Positions 41,003-48,754 of a stretch of 64,000 nt of DNA are shown here, piece after piece (position 1 is the stretch's first letter; the number at the start of each line of letters is the position of its first letter). The DNA is from Vibrio anguillarum. GTDB taxonomy: Bacteria > Pseudomonadota > Gammaproteobacteria > Enterobacterales > Vibrionaceae. A program made the translations under genes and the position numbers. The stretch spans positions 1 to 64,000 of the forward strand of contig NZ_JAHGUP010000012.1 of NCBI RefSeq assembly GCF_001989995.2, written 5' to 3'. The notes beneath the pieces were generated by a model that was given only the letters and a program-made list of their open reading frames with translations, did no database searches and had not been told where the DNA came from.

Positions 41003-41521
41003 TTACGCTTCTACTGGTTTGCGCCAGTCATCTGAACCTGAAGTACCCGCGTTCACGTGATCCCACAGGATTTTACGGTAAGACATAGAAACCGTAACGT
41101 TTTGCGTGAAGTCGCCGTTCGCAGGATCTTGGCAGTGTGGCATTTCGCAATGAATGTCCACGATAGACGCGCTTTCAAGTTTAGTGGTGAAGAAGTTCTC
41201 TTGTTTACCTTCGATAGAAGTGCGGTACCATTTTAGCTCAACCGATTTCATCTTCTCGCCAGACGCCAACGCGTTATAAAGAAGAGGAACCGCTTTATTT
41301 AGCGCAACGGTGAATTTGAATGGTTTGTGAACACGTTGACCAGAAGGCTGACCTGATTGTGGGTCAGTCGGTACTGTCACAACGTGGTCAAACATTTGAA
41401 CCAACATTTGATCTTCATGACCTTCAACGAAAGCATCGCCGATAGAGTCAGTAGAAAGAGCGCCTGCAGTGATGAGACCCTGAGTTTCGCCTTCGATAGA
41501 GATATAACATGGAGTTGGCAT
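41003..41521 (-). CDS. hcp: T6SS tube protein Hcp
   Basis: The 172-residue protein MPTPCYISIEGETQGLITAGA is a standard Hcp hexamer subunit forming the inner tube, closely resembling the V. cholerae Hcp sequence pattern (VHKPFKFTVALNKAVPLLYNAL, then CEMPHCQDPANGDFTQNVTVSMSYRKI). First gene of the auxiliary cluster. A sigma-54-type promoter lies 66-81 bases upstream, matching known VasH/RpoN control of hcp operons in V. cholerae. Confidence 0.97.
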   Translation of the reverse strand: MPTPCYISIEGETQGLITAGALSTDSIGDAFVEGHEDQMLVQMFDHVVTVPTDPQSGQPSGQRVHKPFKFTVALNKAVPLLYNALASGEKMKSVELKWYRTSIEGKQENFFTTKLESASIVDIHCEMPHCQDPANGDFTQNVTVSMSYRKILWDHVNAGTSGSDDWRKPVEA

Positions 41522-41586
41522 GACTTAATCCTTATTCAGTAAGAAAAAGCGATGGAAATTGCATCGCGTTATGTAATGTTTCTTAA

Positions 41587-41602
41587 AGCAAAGGGAATGC
41601 CA
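41587..41602 (-). promoter_or_regulatory. Sigma-54 (RpoN) -24/-12 promoter of hcp
   Basis: The minus strand reads TGGCATTCCCTTTGCT. This fits the consensus TGGCAYG-N4-TTGCW, with the GG and GC dinucleotides at the correct spacing. It would place the transcription start about 55 bases before the hcp ATG. Confidence 0.8.
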
Positions 41603-41651
41603 AAACAAAAACAGTTAAATTTCAAACAATTAAATTATAAGCTTTCATTTT

Positions 41652-41702
41652 CGAGCAAGAACTTGCTCGTCCGGGTAGAAACTTGCTCGTATCAAGCAAG
41701 TT
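41652..41702. promoter_or_regulatory. Paired inverted repeats, candidate activator site upstream of hcp
   Basis: Two related inverted repeats: CGAGCAAG-AA-CTTGCTCG at 41652-41669 and AACTTGCT-N7-AGCAAGTT at 41680-41702. They share the CTTGCTCG/CGAGCAAG half-site and start 50 and 78 bases upstream of the -24 element. This is the position expected for a bacterial enhancer-binding protein such as VasH. The regulator identity is inferred. Confidence 0.65.
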
Positions 41703-41824
41703 TTCGCTGCGATTTCGCAATACGTCACTCTGTATCGCTTTTCTTAATCTAGCCACAATCTGCGGTAGATAACCTTAGCCACCTCAACTAGAATGCGGAT
41801 TGAACACATTTTTACTTTGGTTGT

Positions 41825-42238
41825 ATGCTCAAACTATCCAACACTATTGAACTGGCAGACTGGGAAATCGAACTTACTGCGATTCGTGCAGCCGGAAATG
41901 GCGGGCAAAACGTCAATAAAGTCTCCAGTGCGATCCACTTACGTTTTGACATCAGACGCTCAACGTTACCGGACATCTACAAACAAAAATTACTCGAAAG
42001 ACCAGATTCCAGAATGACCAAAGAGGGCGTTATTGTCCTCAAAGCGCAATCTCACCGCACCCAAGAGCTGAATAAAGAAGATGCACTCAAGCGTCTCAAA
42101 GAGATTATTCTTTCTGCGATGGTGATAGAAAAACCGCGCCGGGCAACCAAACCGACAAAAAGTTCTCAACGTCGGCGAGTTGACGAGAAAAAACGGATAG
42201 CGGCCAATAAATCATTGCGCGGTAAAGTCTCTTTTTAA
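41825..42238 (+). CDS. arfB: Alternative ribosome-rescue factor ArfB (peptidyl-tRNA hydrolase)
   Basis: Releases stalled peptides on ribosomes lacking a stop codon. The 137-residue protein has the release-factor catalytic GGQ in IRAAGNGGQNVNKVSSAIHLRFD (about residues 22-44). The C-terminal basic tail (RRATKPTKSSQRRRVDEKKRIAANK) is the segment that enters the empty mRNA channel. The start is the ATG at 41825. It is followed by a hairpin terminator. Confidence 0.95.
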   Translation: MLKLSNTIELADWEIELTAIRAAGNGGQNVNKVSSAIHLRFDIRRSTLPDIYKQKLLERPDSRMTKEGVIVLKAQSHRTQELNKEDALKRLKEIILSAMVIEKPRRATKPTKSSQRRRVDEKKRIAANKSLRGKVSF

Positions 42239-42619
42239 ATGAATGGATTGGCAGCAAGGCAAAACAAAGAAGAAAAGAAATAAGCAACCTCGCGCTAAAA
42301 ACAGCAACGGGAGCACGAAGCTCCCGTTTATTCCAGATCAGCAAAACAAAGGTTCAATTGACATTTTTATATTTTGTACCGCCCTTATAAGCTAGCACCA
42401 AATAAGCAGCACCAAAACAAAACCAGTTCATTTTGTGAGCAGAAAATGATTTATTGTTGCTAAAAAATCATTGTTGCATCAAAGATTCTAGTTCATCTCC
42501 AATTTGAGACGGATTTCATTAAACTGTAAAAAAAGAGCAATCAATTACTCACTTAAGCGCAGCCAGATTGTCATCTTCCCTCTTTAGCATAAGCACAAAG
42601 CATAAAATGCGAGGTTGCT
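42239..42619. other. 381-base gap: arfB terminator and olsF upstream region
   Basis: Apart from the hairpin at 42306-42328 the region is AT-rich and shows no coding frame. Any olsF promoter should lie in 42,450-42,600, but no strong -35/-10 pair or confident regulatory box was identified. Confidence 0.5.
42306..42328 (+). terminator. Terminator after arfB
   Basis: Perfect stem AACGGGAGC / GCTCCCGTT with a 5-base loop, 67 bases past the arfB stop codon; the T-run is short (TTTATT). Confidence 0.7.
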
Positions 42620-44371
42620 ATGCTCACGATAAGCCCTTTTAAATTACCGAGAAAAACGCCGTTTGGACTAGGTGAACACTTCACTGAGTGGGCTACAGGC
42701 CTTACTCGTTTAGATAAGTTTTATGCACAACGCCCACCCCATTGTGATACCGCAACATTTTTGCGTTTTACGTTAGAGGTATTGGGTATTGACTATCAAG
42801 TGGTGAAAGGATCATTAGCTCAAGTGCCCGCTCAAGGCGCGACAGTCGTTGTTGCAAATCACCCACTTGGCTGTGTGGAAGGCGTTATTCTGGCTGAGAT
42901 GCTGCTTTCAATTCGCTCTGACGTGCAGATATTGGCCAATCACTATTTAAAAACCGTACCAGAGTTAGATTCGCTGTTTATTGGTGTAGATGTTTTTGAA
43001 GGCAAAGCAGCGCAAAAAGCAAATATGCAAGCCTTGAGAGCCGCCAATAAACACCTTGCTCAAGGTGGGCTACTATTGATGTTTCCAGCAGGTGAAGTGT
43101 CACAACTGGTTGATAGTAAAACTCAGAGACTGGAAGACAAACAGTGGAGCCGTTCAGTCAGCCGACTGATACAAAAGCATCAAGCAACGGCATTACCTGT
43201 GTTCATCAACGGGCAAAATTCGAAACGCTTTTACATGGCTGGAAAAATCCACCCGCTATTAAGAACATTAATGTTGGGCCGTGAACTGCTCAATAAAAAG
43301 CATCAGCGTATCGAAATTGCTATCGGAGATGCGATCAATCATAAAGAAATCCAACATCTGTGTGATGAAACACTGGTCAACTATTTAAGACTCAACACCT
43401 ATCTTTTAAGCCACATCAGCCCAGCCAAGCGTAATAAAACCAATGATGAAACATTGCCACCAATCGAGCCACGACTGCCATTAAGCACTTTATTACACGA
43501 TATCGAGCAGCTTTCTTTTTCTGATCATCTATTAAGGCATAACGAATTCGATGTGTATTGTACCAGCGCAGAAAACATCCCCTCGTTACTGCACGAAATA
43601 GGACGAGTGCGAGAGCACAATTTCAGGCTAGTAGGTGAAGGCACTGGCACCGAGCTCGATATCGATCAATACGATCGCAACTATCTGCATCTATTCATTT
43701 GGGATCGCGAAGCACAGAAATTGGTCGGAGCTTACCGTTTAGGCTTAGTCGACCGTATTGTGCCGATAAGCGGTATTGCAGGTTTGTACTCACGAACGCT
43801 GTTTCAGTATGACCACCGCTTTCTCAATACCATAGGTAATGCAATTGAAATGGGGCGTTCAGTCGTCGACATCGAGTATCAAAAAAGTATGGCTCCGCTA
43901 TTGCTGCTTTGGAAGGGAATCGCAACCTATGTGCACCGAAACCCGCACTATACGCACCTATTTGGACCCGTAAGTATCAGCAATGATTACAGTGAAAGTG
44001 CGCGCCGTTTATTAGCCGACACAATGACGCAGCACTACTACAATAACCAACACGCCCATTTGGTAGAGGCAAGTAACCCACTCCCCAAGCAACAAGCTCC
44101 TTGGAATGCCAGTTTGCTGAGTGCATTGGCTGATTTACAATTGCTTTCAAAAGTGATTGCCCGGTTGGATGAAGGGAAAAGCGTACCGGTGCTACTGCGT
44201 CAATACCTCGGTTTAAATGGCAAGTTAGTCAGTTTTAACGTAGACCCTGATTTTAATGATTCGTTAGATGGCTTGATTGTGGTCGATTTACGCAACGTTC
44301 CGGTGCGCAGCTTAAGCCGCTACATGGGCACCAAAGAAGCATACGAATACCTCACCCATCACGCGCTTTAA
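42620..44371 (+). CDS. olsF: Bifunctional ornithine-lipid acyltransferase (OlsF type, annotated 'hemolysin')
   Basis: The 583-residue protein has two domains. The N-terminal half is a PlsC-like acyltransferase: VVVANHPLGCVEGVIL carries the NHX4(E/D) catalytic motif near residue 75 and LLMFPAGEVS the substrate loop. The C-terminal half resembles OlsB/GNAT N-acyltransferases (FRLVGEGTGTELDIDQYDRNYLHLFIWDREAQKLVGAYRLG, then SRTLFQYDHRFLNTIGNAIEMGRSVV). This fusion defines OlsF, which makes ornithine lipid from ornithine and acyl chains. Older annotation as putative hemolysin (V. cholerae VC0489) is a legacy name. It lies next to the transposon left end; in V. cholerae this gene lies near glmS. 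Confidence 0.87.
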   Translation: MLTISPFKLPRKTPFGLGEHFTEWATGLTRLDKFYAQRPPHCDTATFLRFTLEVLGIDYQVVKGSLAQVPAQGATVVVANHPLGCVEGVILAEMLLSIRSDVQILANHYLKTVPELDSLFIGVDVFEGKAAQKANMQALRAANKHLAQGGLLLMFPAGEVSQLVDSKTQRLEDKQWSRSVSRLIQKHQATALPVFINGQNSKRFYMAGKIHPLLRTLMLGRELLNKKHQRIEIAIGDAINHKEIQHLCDETLVNYLRLNTYLLSHISPAKRNKTNDETLPPIEPRLPLSTLLHDIEQLSFSDHLLRHNEFDVYCTSAENIPSLLHEIGRVREHNFRLVGEGTGTELDIDQYDRNYLHLFIWDREAQKLVGAYRLGLVDRIVPISGIAGLYSRTLFQYDHRFLNTIGNAIEMGRSVVDIEYQKSMAPLLLLWKGIATYVHRNPHYTHLFGPVSISNDYSESARRLLADTMTQHYYNNQHAHLVEASNPLPKQQAPWNASLLSALADLQLLSKVIARLDEGKSVPVLLRQYLGLNGKLVSFNVDPDFNDSLDGLIVVDLRNVPVRSLSRYMGTKEAYEYLTHHAL

Positions 44372-44390
44372 CTCTGTTGTTCGGGTTGTT

Positions 44391-44417
44391 TATACCTCCT
44401 CTTTTTAAGGGGAGGTA
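44391..44417 (+). terminator. Terminator after olsF
   Basis: Inverted repeat ATACCTCC / GGGAGGTAT around a T-rich loop, about 20 bases past the olsF stop codon. There is no long T-run after the stem. Confidence 0.6.
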
Positions 44418-44679
44418 TCCCTATAACACACTCCCCCAACCTAGCACTCCTTTTGAAGAAAACAGAGCTGATTTTCGCATATTGGATAGCACTATCAGGG
44501 GCGCTTTCAAATTAAAAATGGCTTACTCCCAACGCTCACAAAATTGATTCTCTCCCCCTAAAAGGGGGAGGAACAAAAGCGTTATGAGCATCTACTTTAA
44601 AAGCATTAAGTGGCAGAAGCGGGTTTGTGCCGAGTCGCTTGTTTACATCACCTCGGCCAAGTGTTTGAGCAAAGAAAAA

Positions 44680-44705
44680 CGATCAAACTTTATCGTCTTC
44701 CGACA
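44680..44705 (-). repeat. Tn7-type terminus facing left (possible relic right end)
   Basis: On the minus strand the sequence begins TGTCGGAAGACGATAAAGT and continues TTGATCG. It resembles the Tn7 right terminus (TGTGGGCGGACAATAAAGT). Its ATAAAGTTTGATC core is the same as the TnsB-type repeats of the adjacent element. It faces away from that element and is separated from its terminal base by only 4 bases (44706-44709, ATAT). Only one clear site remains on this side. Confidence 0.55.
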
Positions 44706-44709
44706 ATAT

Positions 44710-44845
44710 TGTAGGAGGATAGTATAGTTTGATCAAAAACCATCTCAATTAGGATGGTTTTTAATACTATAAAAAATAAAGTTTGATCACTTTACCCATA
44801 ATTGTACAAACCTGATGGCAATGTTTTGATAATAAAGTTTGATCA
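44710..44845 (+). repeat. Left end of the Tn7-like element with three TnsB-type sites
   Basis: The terminus reads TGTAGGAGGATAGTATAGTT. Three direct copies of the 15-base core RRTAWAGTTTGATCA follow at 44721-44735, 44775-44789 and 44831-44845, spaced 54 and 56 bases. Spaced direct TnsB sites reading inward from a TGT terminus are the hallmark of Tn7 left ends. The OLD-family gene lies immediately inside. Confidence 0.85.
44736..44762. terminator. Bidirectional terminator inside the transposon left end
   Basis: Stem AAAACCATC / GATGGTTTTT with an 8-base loop and T-runs on both strands, located between the first and second TnsB-type sites. It would stop transcription entering or leaving the element. 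Confidence 0.75.
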
Positions 44846-44917
44846 TTTTAACAAGCTACCATACTGGTAAAACTTTTTTGCACATTCATGGCTTTCCCTT
44901 AGAAAGAGCTCGATCAA

Positions 44918-46924
44918 CTATTTTAGTAGATGATTGATTTTTTCTATCAATTTCGTCCACTGTTCACGTTCTTTATCACTTAAAGCACTACTATCGTTTT
45001 CTCTTGTCCAACGAACATATGCTTTCGCCAAGCGATATTTTGAAAATTGTTCAATCTCAGCATTGAAGATACTTACTATTGGCCTGTCTTTTTGTGTCGA
45101 AACTATCTCTGAAACATCTGTTCCAAATGTATCTTTAGCAACTAAAGTTAAAGTATCGCGCAGCAAATCCTCAATTTCAGCTTTAGCAATAGAACAGTAA
45201 TCTTTAGTTCTTAAAATATTTTTATTGCCTAACGTGCTAACAAGAGTTTCCTGCTGAGCAGCTTGGTCACCAGCTGAGTCAGAATCCAATAGAGCAGCAA
45301 CTTTTAAGTTATGTGCATGTAAGATTGTTGCATAATAAACAACTTTACCTGCTGTGTTAGCAAAAACCAACGCTATTTTATCATTGAGCTTATTAGGTAA
45401 AGACTCATTCATTAACTGAGCAGTCGCTTCTATATACCAATAATCAGTCAGCCCTTCTAATATTAAATTTCTTTGCTGGGAAAATAGGCTATTAGCCAAA
45501 TCGTAGCCCAAAGCCTCTTGCAACGGCAATAACCCGGCAGGATCCTCAGAGGATAATGTTGTATGTACTTTTGTTCCCAAAGTCCGCTCTTTCATTTCGA
45601 CGACTCGAACAATATCGAGTTCATCAGGACCGACTAAAAATGGGGAGTGAGTGGTAAAAAGAGTTTGGTTATTTTCAGCTAGTCTGGAAATCGTTTCTCG
45701 AAAATCCCGTTGTTTCAATGCATGTAGACTCATTCCTGGTTCATCTAATAGCAATATTGCATTTTCGTGTTTATCCATAGCTTCTGAGAAAAATACGATA
45801 AAAAATGATACTAACCATTGGAAGCCTTCAGATCGTTGGTCTAACTCAATATCAACACCAAGATCATCTTCTACAACGACTTTCAAATATTGGCCATCTG
45901 CAACTACCTTCAAACGATCAGCTTCTGGTCGTTTTGGATTTGGCATCCAAACTAATTTGATTTCATTAGTCAATCTAACGCTTGCTGCATTTAATTGATA
46001 ACTTCTGCTGTCCAAACGATCCTTGTATGCTTTCAGTGCATTAGTATCACTAATATTTGGGCTGGGAGTATTACCTAACTCTGATAATTCTTTTGCAGTG
46101 AAACCTAACAGTTTTAACAGACATAAATTCCCATAATCATAATATTCATCATCAAGAATGTTTTTTTCAACCCTTTGAGCCAGATGCCCAAGATGAATTG
46201 TTGGTTTAACCTTAAAATAATTATTGAATAAAATGAATACCGGAACTCTTTGGTCCAGTATTTTGAGAACTTCTTCCCTCTTCAAGTTTTCCTTAATCTT
46301 ATCTAATAGTTCTGCGTGACGATTTTCCTCAACTTCATTGCCTTCCTCAACATACTGATAGTGATCATTTAGCCACTTTTCTATGATTGAGACTAAATCC
46401 CCTTCTATTTTTGTTGAATCAGTCCAGTCTGAACTCAACGAATTCAAAGCTTCACTTGGGCTTAGTGAACCATCTTCCGTTACATATGACTTATCCATAT
46501 GTGAAGTCATTCGCAATAAAGATTTTTTAATATCACGGTAGCAAACGACGTCGGGTGCGCTCATTAAAGCATGGCATACTGTATTATTTAATTTTTTAAG
46601 CCGCTTATACTGACATTGGTGGTAAGCTGTTGGTATTAATTTCTTGTCGACATCATCTAACTCGAAGTAACCAGTAACAACAGTAACCTCGGTGGGGTCA
46701 ATTCTCCCTGTGGTAATATCGTTATATTTTGAACGAGGATAGTCTCTAAGCGGATCAAAATCATTTACATCATTGGGCTTGTTTAACTGTTGTAAGGCTT
46801 GAAGAAGTACAGTTTTTCCAGCTTCATTCGGGCCAACAAGAATTGTTTTCAATTTTTCAACTTCAAATTCACCAGTATCAATTATGCTGCGATAATTCTG
46901 AACTCTTGCCTTTACTAATCTCAT
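44918..46924 (-). CDS. OLD-family ATP-dependent nuclease (ABC ATPase plus TOPRIM)
   Basis: The 668-residue protein has an SMC/RecF-like ATPase: Walker A GPNEAGKT (31-38), signature RSEGFQW (364-370), Walker B LLLDEPG (391-397) and switch THSPFL (425-430). A TOPRIM domain follows, with LILEGLTDYWY (EG at 490-491) and ALLDSDSAGD (546-553). This is the OLD/GajA architecture, in which the TOPRIM cuts DNA. No UvrD-like GajB partner is encoded beside it, so a complete Gabija is not supported. AGGAG precedes the ATG. It sits between tnsE and the left end, a cargo position, and is probably antiphage. Confidence 0.87.
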   Translation of the reverse strand: MRLVKARVQNYRSIIDTGEFEVEKLKTILVGPNEAGKTVLLQALQQLNKPNDVNDFDPLRDYPRSKYNDITTGRIDPTEVTVVTGYFELDDVDKKLIPTAYHQCQYKRLKKLNNTVCHALMSAPDVVCYRDIKKSLLRMTSHMDKSYVTEDGSLSPSEALNSLSSDWTDSTKIEGDLVSIIEKWLNDHYQYVEEGNEVEENRHAELLDKIKENLKREEVLKILDQRVPVFILFNNYFKVKPTIHLGHLAQRVEKNILDDEYYDYGNLCLLKLLGFTAKELSELGNTPSPNISDTNALKAYKDRLDSRSYQLNAASVRLTNEIKLVWMPNPKRPEADRLKVVADGQYLKVVVEDDLGVDIELDQRSEGFQWLVSFFIVFFSEAMDKHENAILLLDEPGMSLHALKQRDFRETISRLAENNQTLFTTHSPFLVGPDELDIVRVVEMKERTLGTKVHTTLSSEDPAGLLPLQEALGYDLANSLFSQQRNLILEGLTDYWYIEATAQLMNESLPNKLNDKIALVFANTAGKVVYYATILHAHNLKVAALLDSDSAGDQAAQQETLVSTLGNKNILRTKDYCSIAKAEIEDLLRDTLTLVAKDTFGTDVSEIVSTQKDRPIVSIFNAEIEQFSKYRLAKAYVRWTRENDSSALSDKEREQWTKLIEKINHLLK

Positions 46925-47056
46925 ATTCTACTCCTGACGTTTTAATTTATCTTATCAGCTAATATAGCCAGATTAATCATATCTCCATAAAAACCCAATA
47001 TCACAATTAACAAGAGACTATTTAATGTTGTCCATCGACGACATAAAGAATTGAGA

Positions 47057-48754
47057 TCATTTAAGATCTGACATCTTCTGTATATCCCTCAACTTCCCAC
47101 ACAGTATCTCAGCCCAAGCCTCTACATACTCGTCAGCGGTGATATCACGCTCGACATCATTTTCCTTCTTGGTCTTTTTAGGGTGACGGCAGAACTTACT
47201 GACAACGGTATTCTTTTTAATCCAGTCATGATTCCAGCCGCGAGCTTGGTCCGAGTAATCTTGGAGGATGGATTTTAATATCTGTTCAGGATTTGAATCA
47301 GTCAAAAATGAAACAACCAATGTACTCACGTTGGTGGGTCTATTTAAGCTATCTACATCGACTTCAATGACAACAGCACCAACATCTAAATAGCTGATGT
47401 TTGCCATGTGATAACGAAGAAAGCTGCCGTCTACGGTATTGAGTACCATTCGGCTGCCAGTTTTTGGTGGCGGGAACGAACCACATCTCACACCATGTAC
47501 CGTGAAGTCTTTCTTTGTTTTAATAACCTCAATAGCTCTCTCAAATAGTCGGAATTTTTCCGTTGGTTCAGCGTCGATAAAATCGTTAGAATCCTCATCG
47601 CCTTCATTCCGGTTCAGCCCATAATCAAACTCTTGATTGTTTCCATCTTTGACAGCATTGCCCACACTGGCCCCTTCTGATTTTTTTTCATCCGAAGGTA
47701 GATTTTTTGATTTACCAGGCCGTTCTTGCTCATCCTCAATTTCTAAACCTATATTGCCAGCATTTATAAAATTAAAACTAAAAGCCTGATCGTCTTTCCG
47801 ATGTAATCTTTTACCTAACTTTGGTAAATCCCCCATATCTAATTCAGGATTAGGGTCATTTGGTGGCAATTTCTTAACCTTACGTTCTTTATGAGGGACT
47901 GGCACTAAATGTTTCAACTTTGGATGCTTAATCTTCAAACCAACAGGAGTAACAAATGAATTGTCATTGATCGTAGCAATCTCTGATACCCAGAAATTTT
48001 TTAGATTTTCAGAGTAAGAACCCGCTAATTCAAACTCCCATCCCACAAGTGGTGGAGGAACAAAACCAAAATCGTACACATCAGAAGAGTCGATTTCATT
48101 TACAGATTTAAATATAGAGAAAAAACTTTTCGCAGCAGATGGATCAGTTAGTAACCATGCTAAATGTGATTTCGATTTTCTAGATCTAATATTCGAAACT
48201 GGGTAGTTGGTTGAATCAGGAAAGATGATTTTGGGGTCACTTGGATCTTGATTGTAATGTGCTATATCCATAACCCCGCCAGAGCTGAATGCGGCTCTTA
48301 TCAGATACTGGTTATGGAAGAATAGAACTCGGGCCAACTCAAAATTAGTCACTGATATGGTAACGTCACGATTGGTTGTATAACATCGATACACGGTATC
48401 ATCAACGGTTCGCCTTACTTGGCATGGTAATTCACCAGTAATGGTTATAGACAGCTTCTCAAGCGATTTATCTGCCAGCCTTTCCTTATCTTTGTACGAA
48501 CTTTGACTGACCATCATACTAGCTAATTCTATTGGAACGGATTCCCAATCATCATGACCATCCCAATTCAAGACTAAATGGGGACGTACTTTTTGTCTAA
48601 AATTACGATGAAGCGCGATGCCAACGATTTGAATTAACTTTGTATTCTCCGGTAATCCGCGCTTGGCGCGTGATTCTGGGGATGTCCACTCGGAGAATTT
48701 CTTTTGCAGGTTCCCGAATGCGTTCTTTACTGAGTCCAGCGCTACGTTCAAGTT
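47057..48754 (-). CDS. tnsE: Tn7-like transposition protein TnsE
   Basis: Target selector that in Tn7 directs insertion into replicating conjugal plasmids through the beta clamp and recessed 3' ends. Segments I recognise from Tn7 TnsE include GFVPPPLVGWEFELAGSYSENLKNFWVSEI near the middle and CGSFPPPKTGSRMVLNTVDGS, with a C-terminal DQARGWNHDWI...EYVEAWAEILCGKL. The N-terminal match begins only at ENTKLIQIVGIALHRNF (near 48640). No ATG, GTG or TTG lies there: the nearest upstream ATG is 48754, inside tnsD, and an ATT at 48634 preceded by GGAG is an alternative start (525 residues; Tn7 TnsE is about 538). Confidence 0.85.
   Translation of the reverse strand, partial: NLNVALDSVKNAFGNLQKKFSEWTSPESRAKRGLPENTKLIQIVGIALHRNFRQKVRPHLVLNWDGHDDWESVPIELASMMVSQSSYKDKERLADKSLEKLSITITGELPCQVRRTVDDTVYRCYTTNRDVTISVTNFELARVLFFHNQYLIRAAFSSGGVMDIAHYNQDPSDPKIIFPDSTNYPVSNIRSRKSKSHLAWLLTDPSAAKSFFSIFKSVNEIDSSDVYDFGFVPPPLVGWEFELAGSYSENLKNFWVSEIATINDNSFVTPVGLKIKHPKLKHLVPVPHKERKVKKLPPNDPNPELDMGDLPKLGKRLHRKDDQAFSFNFINAGNIGLEIEDEQERPGKSKNLPSDEKKSEGASVGNAVKDGNNQEFDYGLNRNEGDEDSNDFIDAEPTEKFRLFERAIEVIKTKKDFTVHGVRCGSFPPPKTGSRMVLNTVDGSFLRYHMANISYLDVGAVVIEVDVDSLNRPTNVSTLVVSFLTDSNPEQILKSILQDYSDQARGWNHDWIKKNTVVSKFCRHPKKTKKENDVERDITADEYVEAWAEILCGKLRDIQKMSDLK

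Larger units (their letters stand above)
41522..41824. other. Intergenic region holding hcp and arfB promoters
   Basis: 303-base gap between the divergent hcp and arfB genes. It contains the sigma-54-type promoter and the inverted repeats listed separately. The arfB promoter should lie in 41,740-41,815, but I see no convincing consensus. A short open frame on the plus strand (41,552-41,752) is not supported. Confidence 0.6.
44372..44709. other. Gap between olsF and the transposon left end
   Basis: It contains the olsF terminator (44391-44417), a second perfect hairpin CTCCCCC-TAAAA-GGGGGAG near 44552-44570, and a Tn7-terminus-like sequence facing left at 44680-44705. No gene is recognised. 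The solute-binding-protein gene I remember between olsF and glmS in V. cholerae is not here. Confidence 0.6.

Noticed and set aside
42568..42585. Pho box upstream of olsF
   Set aside because: TTGTCAT resembles one half-site, but the second half (CCTCTTT) matches only two of seven positions; too weak to report.
44918..46924. Complete Gabija (GajA/GajB) system
   Set aside because: Only the OLD/GajA-like ATPase-TOPRIM is present; the neighbouring genes are tnsE and the transposon end, with no UvrD-like helicase.
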